This document shows, piece by piece, positions 1-6,979 of a stretch of 64,000 nt of DNA. The notes below the pieces were generated by a model. It did not search any database and had not been told where the DNA came from. It was given only the letters and a program-made list of their open reading frames with translations. Made by a program: the position numbers and the translations under genes. The stretch comes from Pseudoxanthomonas jiangsuensis (GTDB lineage: Bacteria; Pseudomonadota; Gammaproteobacteria; Xanthomonadales; Xanthomonadaceae), in assembly GCF_010093185.1 (NCBI RefSeq), contig NZ_PDWL01000012.1:1-64000 (forward strand), read 5' to 3'. Each line of letters starts with the position of its first letter. Positions within the stretch are counted from its first letter, which is position 1.

Positions 1-395
1 TTCAGATGTGGTGATATCTGGATGTCCTGTGCCGGCACTCTGTGCTACTATGTCCTGGTTTTTTTTTTTTTAACGAAAAGGCCGGGTTACGGAGGGGGTC
101 CCGGCGTCGTGGCCCGGAAGATTGTTAAAAGGGAAAGGGGGGGCCCGGCCCGCGGGCCGGGGTGGCCGCGACCGCGACCGCCAGCAAAGAGCGCACCAGG
201 CGCCCGCCATGCCCTGCCCCATCGCCGAACACGTGCATCACTCCTCCCGTCTCCCATGCCTGCCGGCGCATGCCGGCATCGTCCCTGCCCGGTTTCTATA
301 CCGGATTCGCCTGCAACTGTCGCCTGTCCCTTGGGCGGTGGCGGGGTCCGCCGCCTGCCGGGATAATCGGGACTCTTTCCGCAGAGGTCGCCCCC
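1..395. other. gene-free window start with anomalous sequence
   Basis: No gene can be supported here. The first 140 bases are unlike the rest of the window: a run of 13 T at 59-71, A/T-rich patches, G homopolymers near 136-143, then a perfect 18-bp palindrome CCCGGCCCGCGGGCCGGG at 144-161. From about 170 the composition returns to normal. A GATAAT hexamer at 362-367 could be a -10 box for the thiolase at 396, but no -35 is visible at proper distance. The odd composition may reflect a contig edge or sequencing artefact rather than biology. Confidence 0.5.
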
Positions 396-1571
396 ATGTC
401 CGACATCGTGATCGCCGCCGCCAAGCGCACCGCCATCGGTTCCTTCCTCGGCCAGTTCAACGGCGTGCCCACCCCGACCCTGGGCGCGGCCGCGATCTCC
501 GCCGCGCTGGAGCAGTCGGGCATTCCCGCCGCCGACGTCTCCGAAGTGATCATGGGCTGCGTGCTGCCGGCCAACCTCGGCCAGGCCCCCGCCCGCCAGG
601 CCGCCCTGGCCGCCGGGCTGCCGGCCGCCACCGGCGCCACCACCATCAACAAGGTCTGCGGCTCGGGCATGAAGGCGATCATGCTCGGCCATGACCTGAT
701 CAAGGCCGGCTCGGCCACCGTGGTCGTCGCCGGCGGCATGGAGTCGATGAGCAATGCCCCGCACCTGATCCCGAACTCGCGCACCGGCAACCGCTACGGC
801 AGCTTCCAGGCGGTCGACCACATGGCCTGGGACGGCCTGACCAACCCCTACGACGGCCAGGCCATGGGCGTGTTCGCCGAGGCCACCGTGGCCAAGTACG
901 GCTTCAGCCGCGAGGACCAGGACGCCTTCGCGATCGAGTCGGTCAAGCGCGCCCAGGCGGCGCAGGCCGACGGCGCCTTCGACGGCGAGATCGTCCCGGT
1001 CAAGGTCGCCACCCGCAAGGGCGAGGTCGAGTTCGCCAGCGACGAGCAGCCGGGCAAGTCCGACGTGTCCAAGATCCCGACCCTGAAGCCGGCGTTCAAG
1101 AAGGACGGCAGCGTCACCGCCGCCAGTTCCTCCTCGATCTCCGACGGCGCCGCCGCCACCGTGCTGCTGTCGGCCGACGAGGCCGCCCGCCGCGGGCTGC
1201 AGCCGCTGGCCCGGATCGTCGGCCACCAGACCTTCTCGCACCAGCCGGAATGGTTCACCACCGCGCCGGTCGGCGCGATCTCCACCCTGCTCGACAAGGT
1301 CGGCTGGAAGGCGGAGGACGTGGACCTGTTCGAGATCAACGAGGCCTTCGCCGTGGTGGCGATGGCGCCGATCAAGGAACTGGGCATCCCGCACGCCAAG
1401 GTCAACGTCAACGGCGGCGCCTGCGCCCTCGGCCACCCGATCGGCGCCTCGGGTGCGCGCCTGGTGGTGACCCTGGTCAACGCCCTGCGCAAGCGTGGCT
1501 TGAAGAAGGGCGTAGCCGCGCTGTGCATCGGCGGCGGCGAGGCTACCGCGATCGCGCTGGAAGTGCTGTAA
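396..1571 (+). CDS. acetyl-CoA C-acyltransferase (thiolase)
   Basis: A 391-residue thiolase, the usual length for the biosynthetic/degradative acetoacetyl-CoA thiolase family. It interconverts two acetyl-CoA and acetoacetyl-CoA, or cleaves 3-ketoacyl-CoA, in the cytoplasm. The nucleophilic Cys88 lies in NKVCGSGMKA, His347 in GGACALGHPIGASG and Cys377 in CIGGGEA, so the catalytic triad is complete. I start at the ATG at 396 (MSDIVIAAAKRTAIG); the frame is open further upstream but that part has no thiolase character. It is followed by a separate promoter for the next gene. Placed 1.3 kb before the methylcrotonyl-CoA carboxylase genes, it could take the acetoacetate/acetyl-CoA end of leucine degradation, which is inference. 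Substrate chain length cannot be read from sequence. Confidence 0.93.
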   Translation: MSDIVIAAAKRTAIGSFLGQFNGVPTPTLGAAAISAALEQSGIPAADVSEVIMGCVLPANLGQAPARQAALAAGLPAATGATTINKVCGSGMKAIMLGHDLIKAGSATVVVAGGMESMSNAPHLIPNSRTGNRYGSFQAVDHMAWDGLTNPYDGQAMGVFAEATVAKYGFSREDQDAFAIESVKRAQAAQADGAFDGEIVPVKVATRKGEVEFASDEQPGKSDVSKIPTLKPAFKKDGSVTAASSSSISDGAAATVLLSADEAARRGLQPLARIVGHQTFSHQPEWFTTAPVGAISTLLDKVGWKAEDVDLFEINEAFAVVAMAPIKELGIPHAKVNVNGGACALGHPIGASGARLVVTLVNALRKRGLKKGVAALCIGGGEATAIALEVL

Positions 1572-1612
1572 TCGTTTTTCACGGCCTTTCCACGAAAATG
1601 ACCCGAGCCCGC

Positions 1613-1640
1613 TTGACAGTGGAAACGGGCTTGTCATCAT
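1613..1640 (+). promoter_or_regulatory. sigma70-type promoter of lipoprotein gene
   Basis: A perfect TTGACA at 1613-1618 is followed after 16 nt by CATCAT at 1635-1640, 54 nt before the ATG of the alanine-rich lipoprotein. The perfect -35 is rare in this GC-rich window, which suggests strong constitutive expression of the downstream gene. Confidence 0.6.
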
Positions 1641-1693
1641 GTTGCCGGCGCGCAACCGCGCGTTGCCCAAACTAACGACGAGGAATATCCAAC

Positions 1694-2035
1694 ATGAGCA
1701 TCAACAAGCTGCTGATCGCCCTGGCCCTGGGTCTGGCCCTGGCCGCGTGCTCGAAGCAGGAGCAGGCCGCCGACGCCGCCGCTGCCGCTGACACCGCCGC
1801 CGCCGAGGCCCAGGCCGCCGCCGACTCGGCCGCTGCCGCTGGCGCCGCCACCGCCGACGCTGCCCAGGTCGCCGCCGACTCGGCCGCCGCTGCCGCCGAC
1901 CCCGCCGCCGACGCCCCGGCCGCCCCCGCCGGCGCCGCCACCGACGCTGCTGCCGCCGCCGCCGCCGACACCGCCAAGGCTGCCGAGGACGTCGCCGAGC
2001 AGGCCAAGGACGCTGCCGAAGAAGCCAAGAAGTAA
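1694..2035 (+). CDS. small alanine-rich lipoprotein
   Basis: A 113-residue protein with a lipoprotein signal peptide: MSINKLLIALALGLALAAC, lipobox LAAC with Cys19. The mature part is roughly half alanine with regularly spaced acidic and a few lysine residues, ending in a charged EDVAEQAKDAAEEAKK. This periodicity suits a long amphipathic helix or coiled coil, as in small envelope lipoproteins such as Lpp or OprI, but there is no clear homology. A GAGGA ribosome binding site precedes the ATG, the gene has its own promoter with a perfect -35, and a strong terminator follows, so it is probably an abundant monocistronic message. Function unknown. Confidence 0.8.
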   Translation: MSINKLLIALALGLALAACSKQEQAADAAAAADTAAAEAQAAADSAAAAGAATADAAQVAADSAAAAADPAADAPAAPAGAATDAAAAAAADTAKAAEDVAEQAKDAAEEAKK

Positions 2036-2072
2036 TCTGGCTTGCGTTTCCGCGGTTTTCCGCGGGAACCGG

Positions 2073-2105
2073 AAAGGCCGTCGGGAAACCGGCGGCCTTT
2101 TTCTT
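2073..2105 (+). terminator. rho-independent terminator after lipoprotein gene
   Basis: Stem AAAGGCCG (2073-2080) pairs with CGGCCTTT (2093-2100), extended inward by CGG/CCG around a GAAA loop, and followed by TTCTTT. It lies 38 nt after the lipoprotein stop codon. Confidence 0.8.
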
Positions 2106-2235
2106 TGGCGGGTTTCCCGGGGCAAGCGGGAACAGGGTTTTACCGGCATACGGGATTCACGGCGCGCTGAACCCCGTGCGGCCATGCTGCCGGCGTCCTT
2201 CCCCGGCATCCGCCGCCCGTCACCGGAGTCCCGCG

Positions 2236-2643
2236 ATGAACCGCATCCTGCCCCTCCTGGCCACCGCCCTCGCCCTTGGCCTGACTGCCTGCAACCAGCC
2301 CGACCGCGACCAGGCGCGCGAAGAAACCGCGCGCGCCGCCGACCATGCCGCGGCCGCGGCCGATCACGCCGCCGCCGCCACCGAAACCGCCGCCGCCTCG
2401 GCGGTGGAGGCCGCGCGCGAGGCCGGCGCCGATGCCGAGGTCAAGGCCCAGGCCGCCGCCGCACGCAGCGAGCAGGCACTGGACGAAGCCGCCGTCGCCA
2501 CCCGCGACGCGGCCGGCCGCGCCGCCGACGCGACCCGCGATGCCCCCGCCCGTGCAGCCGACGCCACCGCCGATGCTGCCGAGAAGGCCGCGATCCGCGC
2601 GCGCGCGGCGGCGAACGAGGCCGAGCGCAAGGCCCAGAACTGA
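2236..2643 (+). CDS. second alanine-rich lipoprotein
   Basis: A 135-residue lipoprotein: MNRILPLLATALALGLTAC with lipobox LTAC (Cys19), then a Gln/Asp/Arg-rich stretch and a long Ala/Glu/Asp/Arg-rich region consistent with a continuous helix. It resembles the preceding lipoprotein in architecture and bias but differs in charge pattern, with Arg replacing Lys, so the two may be diverged duplicates or convergent Ala-rich helices. I choose the ATG at 2236 because GGAG at 2225-2228 stands 7 nt upstream and a proper signal peptide follows; the frame is open further upstream without such features. The first REP-like palindrome begins 12 nt after its stop. Function unknown; an outer-membrane-anchored spacer or stress lipoprotein is a guess. 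Confidence 0.75.
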   Translation: MNRILPLLATALALGLTACNQPDRDQAREETARAADHAAAAADHAAAATETAAASAVEAAREAGADAEVKAQAAAARSEQALDEAAVATRDAAGRAADATRDAPARAADATADAAEKAAIRARAAANEAERKAQN

Positions 2644-2655
2644 CACTCGGCCGCC

Positions 2656-2748
2656 TGTAGGAGCCGGTCTTGCCGGCGACCGCCATGGCTGGCGGATCGC
2701 TGGCAGGCGGTTCATGCATGGCGGTCGCCGGCAAGACCAGCTCCTACA
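2656..2748. repeat. REP-like inverted repeat (copy 1)
   Basis: Arms of 32 nt at 2656-2687 and 2717-2748 are inverted copies with one mismatch and frame a 29-nt loop. The arm begins TGTAGGAGCCGGTCTTGCCG. The same arm recurs at 15550-15656, so this is a dispersed family of palindromic units like bacterial REP/BIME sequences. It lies between the second lipoprotein and liuB and may also act as a transcript-end stabiliser or terminator. No RAYT transposase is present in the window. Confidence 0.85.
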
Positions 2749-2841
2749 CAGTCACAGCGCATGCCGGTGCGTGCTGCGCTGCCAGAAGGCACCCGCGGTG
2801 GCCTGCCGTATGCTGGCCGCAACCGGTCACCTGTGCATCCG

Positions 2842-4449
2842 ATGCCTGCCCTCAGCAGCCAGCTCGACACCCGCCCCCCCGATTTCGCCACCGCCGCCCA
2901 GCACCATCGCCAGCTCGCCGACGAACTGCCCCGCCGCCTGCAGCGCGCCGCGGCCGGCGGCGGCGACAAGGCCCGCCAGCGACACACCGAGCGCGGCAAG
3001 CTGCTGGCCCGCGACCGGATCGACGCCCTGCTCGATCCGGGCTCGCCGTTCCTGGAGATCGCACCGCTCGCCGCCGAGGATATGTACGAGGGCGCCGCGC
3101 CGGCGGCCGGGATCGTCTGCGGCATCGGCAGGGTCTGCGGCCAGGAGGTGGTGGTCGTGGCCAACGACGCCACGGTCAAGGGCGGCACCTACTTCCCGAT
3201 GACGATCAAGAAGCACCTGCGCGCGCAGGAGATCGCCCGCGAGAACCGCCTGCCCTGCCTCTACCTGGTTGATTCCGGCGGCGCGTTCCTGCCGATGCAG
3301 GACGAGGTGTTCCCGGACCGCGAGCACTTCGGCCGGATCTTCTACAACCAGGCGCGGATGAGCGCGGAGAACATCCCCCAGATCGCGGTGGTGATGGGCA
3401 GCTGCACCGCCGGCGGCGCCTACGTGCCGGCGATGTGCGACGAGAGCGTGATCGTGCGCGGCCAGGGCACGATCTTCCTCGGCGGCCCGCCGCTGGTGAA
3501 GGCGGCCACCGGCGAGGTGGTCGATGCCGAGGCCCTGGGCGGCGCCGACGTGCACACCGCCGTCTCCGGGGTGGCCGACCACCTGGCCGAGGACGACGCC
3601 CATGCGCTGCAGATCGCGCGCGGCATCGTCGGCCACCTCAACCGCCGCAAGCCCATGCCGGTGGCGGTGCGCGCGCCGGTCGAGCCGCTGTACCCGGCCG
3701 AGGAGCTGTACGGGATCGTCCCACCCGACACCCGCCGCCCGTTCGACGTGCGCGAGGTGATCGCGCGGCTGGTGGACGGCAGCGAACTGGACGAGTTCAA
3801 GGCCCGCTACGGCAAGACCCTGGTCACCGGCTTCGCCCACCTGCACGGCTACCCGGTCGGGATCGTCGCCAACAACGGCATCCTGTTCTCCGAGAGCGCA
3901 CTCAAGGGCGCCCACTTCATCGAGCTGTGCAACCAGCGCGGGATCCCGCTGGTGTTCCTGCAGAACATCACCGGCTTCATGGTCGGCCGCAAGTACGAGA
4001 ACGCCGGCATCGCCAAGGACGGGGCCAAGATGGTCACCGCGGTGGCGTGCTCGAGCGTGCCCAAGTTCACCGTGGTCATCGGCGGCAGCTTCGGCGCCGG
4101 CAACTACGCCATGTGCGGCCGCGCCTACGGTGCCCGCTTCCTGTGGATGTGGCCGAACGCGCGGATCAGCGTGATGGGCGGCGAGCAGGCCGCAAGCGTG
4201 CTGGCCACCGTGCGCCGCGACGCGGTCGAGGCCGGCGGCGGCCAGTGGAGCGCGGAGGAGGAAGAGGCGTTCAAGGCGCCGGTGCGCGCGCAGTACGAGC
4301 ACCAGGGCAGCCCGTGGTACGCGACGGCGCGGCTGTGGGACGACGGCATCATCGACCCGGCCGACACCCGCCGGGTGCTCGGCCTGGCGCTCTCGGCCTC
4401 GCTCAATGCCCCGGTCGAGCCGGCGCGCTTCGGCGTGTTCCGGATGTAG
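2842..4449 (+). CDS. liuB: methylcrotonyl-CoA carboxylase, carboxyltransferase (beta) subunit
   Basis: A 535-residue acyl-CoA carboxyltransferase, the typical length of MCC beta. It moves the carboxyl group from biotin on the alpha subunit to 3-methylcrotonyl-CoA in leucine degradation. Visible features are the N-terminal [20 protein letters not shown] crotonase fold entry (here [18 protein letters not shown]), the glycine-rich [13 protein letters not shown] segment of the first half and [16 protein letters not shown] of the second. I take the ATG at 2842 ([12 protein letters not shown]), although an open frame extends 27 codons upstream. The partner alpha subunit is 5.6 kb downstream at 10056, with an SDR, a GH8 enzyme and feoAB in between. 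Propionyl- or geranyl-CoA specificity is possible in principle; the HMG-CoA lyase in the same locus favours methylcrotonyl-CoA. Confidence 0.9.
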   Translation: MPALSSQLDTRPPDFATAAQHHRQLADELPRRLQRAAAGGGDKARQRHTERGKLLARDRIDALLDPGSPFLEIAPLAAEDMYEGAAPAAGIVCGIGRVCGQEVVVVANDATVKGGTYFPMTIKKHLRAQEIARENRLPCLYLVDSGGAFLPMQDEVFPDREHFGRIFYNQARMSAENIPQIAVVMGSCTAGGAYVPAMCDESVIVRGQGTIFLGGPPLVKAATGEVVDAEALGGADVHTAVSGVADHLAEDDAHALQIARGIVGHLNRRKPMPVAVRAPVEPLYPAEELYGIVPPDTRRPFDVREVIARLVDGSELDEFKARYGKTLVTGFAHLHGYPVGIVANNGILFSESALKGAHFIELCNQRGIPLVFLQNITGFMVGRKYENAGIAKDGAKMVTAVACSSVPKFTVVIGGSFGAGNYAMCGRAYGARFLWMWPNARISVMGGEQAASVLATVRRDAVEAGGGQWSAEEEEAFKAPVRAQYEHQGSPWYATARLWDDGIIDPADTRRVLGLALSASLNAPVEPARFGVFRM

Positions 4450-4513
4450 TACGGCGCGCAGGCGTCGTGATGGTAGTGGCGGTGGAATCGGCCTGCATCC
4501 GGAGGGGGGACGC

Positions 4514-5290
4514 ATGGACCTGGAACTGGAAGGCAAGCGTTGCGTGGTCCTGGGCGGCAGCCGCGGCATCGGCCGGGCGATCGCGCTGGGACTGGCGGCC
4601 GAGGGCGCCGACGTGGCGGTCTGCGCCCGCGGCGCGGACGTGCGCGGCCGCAACGCTTTGCATGAGGTCGAGGGCGCCCTGCAGGCGCACGGGCGGCGGG
4701 TGCACGTGCGACCCTGCGACCTGGGCGACGCCGCGTCCATGGCCGCGTTCCTGGACGGCGTGCGCCAGGCCTTCGGCGGGGTCGACGTGCTGGTTCACAA
4801 CGCCTCGGCGCTGGCGCTGGGGCCATCGCTGGCCGATTTCGAGGCCAGCCTGCAGCTGGACGTGCTGGCGGCCGCGCGCGCCTGCAGCCAGGTGATCCCG
4901 TGGATGAAGGCCGCCGGTGGCGGCAGCATCGTGCTGGTGGCCTCGATCTCCGGCCTGGAGGCTAGCCCGGGGCCCGACTTCGGCTACGCCTCGGCCAAGG
5001 CCGCGCTGATCGCCTACGCCAAGAAGCTGTCGATCTACCACGGCCCGGACCGGATCCGCGCCAACGCCATCGCCCCCGGTTCGGTCGAGTTCGAGGGCGG
5101 GCTGTGGGACCGGGTGCGGCGCCAGGACCCGCCGCGCTACGAGGCGGTGCGCGGCACCATCCCATGGGGCCGGATGGGCACGCTGCAGGAGATCGCCGAC
5201 GTGGCCGTGTTCCTGGCTTCGCCGCGCAGCGGCTGGGTCACCGGCGCCTGCGTGCCGGTGGACGGCGGCCAGCACAAGGGCATGCGCTAG
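4514..5290 (+). CDS. short-chain dehydrogenase/reductase
   Basis: A 258-residue classical SDR. The dinucleotide-binding loop is LGGSRGIG at residues 13-20 (Gly replaces the usual Thr of TGxxxGIG), HNAS is the structural Asn motif, and Tyr158/Lys162 in YASAK form the catalytic pair with a Ser in VASIS. A strong GGAGGGGGG ribosome binding site precedes the ATG at 4514. It follows liuB by 64 nt, same strand, so it may be co-transcribed and act on an acyl-CoA or hydroxyacyl intermediate, but the substrate is unknown. The C-terminal region GWVTGACVPVDGG is typical of the FabG-like branch. Confidence 0.85.
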   Translation: MDLELEGKRCVVLGGSRGIGRAIALGLAAEGADVAVCARGADVRGRNALHEVEGALQAHGRRVHVRPCDLGDAASMAAFLDGVRQAFGGVDVLVHNASALALGPSLADFEASLQLDVLAAARACSQVIPWMKAAGGGSIVLVASISGLEASPGPDFGYASAKAALIAYAKKLSIYHGPDRIRANAIAPGSVEFEGGLWDRVRRQDPPRYEAVRGTIPWGRMGTLQEIADVAVFLASPRSGWVTGACVPVDGGQHKGMR

Positions 5291-5383
5291 CGCCGGCCGC
5301 GGCCGGCGCGTTCCGTGCCGGTGCGCACGGCGGCGCGCGTCTGCTAGCGTGCCGGTCCTCGTTCCGCACGCTCCAGGATCCGC

Positions 5384-6706
5384 ATGACCGCCCGCCGCCC
5401 GCTCCGCCACCTCGCCGCCCTGCTCTTGTTCGCGGTAGCCACCGCCTGCGCCCGCACGCCCGCGGAGCCGCCGCAGGCCGTGGATGCGCCGCGGGCCGCC
5501 ACGGCGTCCGATGCCGGCGCGGTCGCCAGCGGCCGCTACCCCGACCTGTTCGCCGAGGCCGGCTACGCCGAGGCCGAGATCGACGCACGGGTCCAGGCCG
5601 CGTTCCAGCAGCTGTTCCGCGGCGACCCGGACGACCAGGCGGTCTACTACGAGGCCGGCAAGAACGAACACGGTCCGCTGGCCTACGTCCACGACGTCAA
5701 CAGCGGCGACGTGCGCTCGGAGGGCATGTCCTACGGGATGATGATCGCGGTGCAGCTGGACCGGAAGCGCGAGTTCGACGCGATCTGGAACTGGTCCATG
5801 ACCCACATGTACCAGGACGACCCGGCGCACCCGGCCTACGGCTACTTCGCCTGGTCGATGAAGACCGACGGCACCCCGAACGACGAGATGCCCGCGCCGG
5901 ACGGCGAGGAATACTTCATCACCGCGCTGTACTTCGCCGCCGCGCGCTGGGGCGAGGGCGAAGGCATCTACGCCTACCGCGCCCAGGCCGACCGCCTGCT
6001 TGCCACCGTCCTGCACCGCGGACAGATCACCGGCGCCACCGTGACCAGCCCGAAGGCCACCGCCACCAACCTGTTCGACCTGGAGGCGAAGATGGTCCGC
6101 TTCACCCCGGACCTGCCCAACGCCGCGCACACCGACGCCTCCTACCACCTGCCGGCGTTCTACGAGGTCTGGGCCCGGGTCGGACCGCAGGCCGACCGCC
6201 GGTTCTGGAGCGAGGCCGCGCAGGTCAGCCGCGACTACTTCGCCGCCGCCGCGCATCCGCGGACCGCGCTGACGCCCGACTACGGCAACTTCGACGCCAC
6301 GCCCTGGGCCGCGCCCTGGCGCCCGGAAGCGGTCGACTTCCGCTACGACGCCTGGCGCAGCGCGATGAACTGGTCGGTGGACTGGTCGTGGTGGCGCGCC
6401 GACCCGCGCCAGGTGGAACTGTCCAACCGGCTGCAGGCGTTCTTCCAAAGCCAGGGCATGGACGGATACGCCAGCCTCTACACCCTGGACGGCAAGCCGC
6501 TGGGCGGCGGCCAGACAACCGGGCTGGTGGCGATGAACGCGGTCGCTTCGCTGGCGGCCGACGATCCGCGGCGGCTGGAATTCGTGCGCGCCCTGTGGGC
6601 GCGGCCGGTGCCCGAGGGTCAGCACCGCTACTACGACGGCATGCTGTACCTGATGGCCCTGCTCCACTGCAGCGGCCGCTTCCGGGCGTGGCTGCCGGCC
6701 GGCTGA
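5384..6706 (+). CDS. GH8 family reducing-end xylose-releasing exo-oligoxylanase-like lipoprotein
   Basis: A 440-residue glycoside hydrolase family 8 protein. The segment RSEGMSYGMM (Glu113 as presumed general acid), GYFAWSMKTDG, PAPDGEEYFITALYFAAARWG and TDASYHLPAFYEVWAR match the Rex branch of GH8, which trims xylose from the reducing end of xylo-oligosaccharides, better than GH8 cellulases. The N-terminus MTARRPLRHLAALLLFAVATAC looks like a lipoprotein signal peptide with a weak lipobox (ATAC, Cys22), so the enzyme may be anchored in the periplasm or outer membrane. It is 93 nt after the SDR and converges with the feo genes, leaving 2 nt to the next stop codon. No other xylan genes are nearby. 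GH8 membership is firm; Rex specificity is inferred from motif resemblance. Confidence 0.85.
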   Translation: MTARRPLRHLAALLLFAVATACARTPAEPPQAVDAPRAATASDAGAVASGRYPDLFAEAGYAEAEIDARVQAAFQQLFRGDPDDQAVYYEAGKNEHGPLAYVHDVNSGDVRSEGMSYGMMIAVQLDRKREFDAIWNWSMTHMYQDDPAHPAYGYFAWSMKTDGTPNDEMPAPDGEEYFITALYFAAARWGEGEGIYAYRAQADRLLATVLHRGQITGATVTSPKATATNLFDLEAKMVRFTPDLPNAAHTDASYHLPAFYEVWARVGPQADRRFWSEAAQVSRDYFAAAAHPRTALTPDYGNFDATPWAAPWRPEAVDFRYDAWRSAMNWSVDWSWWRADPRQVELSNRLQAFFQSQGMDGYASLYTLDGKPLGGGQTTGLVAMNAVASLAADDPRRLEFVRALWARPVPEGQHRYYDGMLYLMALLHCSGRFRAWLPAG

Positions 6707-6708
6707 GC

Positions 6709-6972
6709 CTAGCGCTTCGGCTCCGGGCCGCAGTTGTCGCAGCCGCCGCAGGCGCCGGCGCTGCCCGCCGCCGGTGGGGCGATCCGGCGCGCCAGTCCGC
6801 GCATCCAGGCCGGGCGCCCCTCGCGCACCAGCGGCGCGGCGAGCGCCAGCCGCGCGCGCCGCAGGGTGCCTGGCAACTGCTTCTTCAGGAAGATCCACAG
6901 CGCGGCGGCGACCACCAGGCCGACCACCAGGTACTGCAGCCACAAAGGCAGGTCCATGGCGCCCGTCTCCAT
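6709..6972 (-). CDS. small membrane protein with C-terminal CGGCDNCG motif, FeoB-associated
   Basis: An 87-residue protein, or 82 if the ATG at 6957 is used (MDLPLWLQYLVVGL). One hydrophobic segment (about residues 9-27) is followed by a basic region and a Cys-rich tail CGGCDNCGPEPKR. Small Cys-rich or FeoC-like partners often accompany feoB, and the tail could bind iron or an Fe-S cluster. It lies 7 nt after feoB on the same strand, so it is the third gene of feoAB. Both start codons have a GAGG or GGAG upstream; I list the longer form. Function not known directly. Confidence 0.7.
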   Translation of the reverse strand: METGAMDLPLWLQYLVVGLVVAAALWIFLKKQLPGTLRRARLALAAPLVREGRPAWMRGLARRIAPPAAGSAGACGGCDNCGPEPKR

Positions 6973-6979
6973 CCCGGCC

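Noticed and set aside
87..1670. Long minus-strand open frame opposite the thiolase
   Set aside because: Ala/Gly/Arg-biased translation without motifs; the plus-strand thiolase is unmistakable. High-GC shadow.
2691..2716. Open frame reading through REP copy 1 as an extension of liuB
   Set aside because: Sequence is palindrome loop; liuB homology begins only after 2842.
4403..6943. 846-codon minus-strand frame
   Set aside because: Antisense of the SDR and GH8 genes, low-complexity Arg/Gly/Ala composition.
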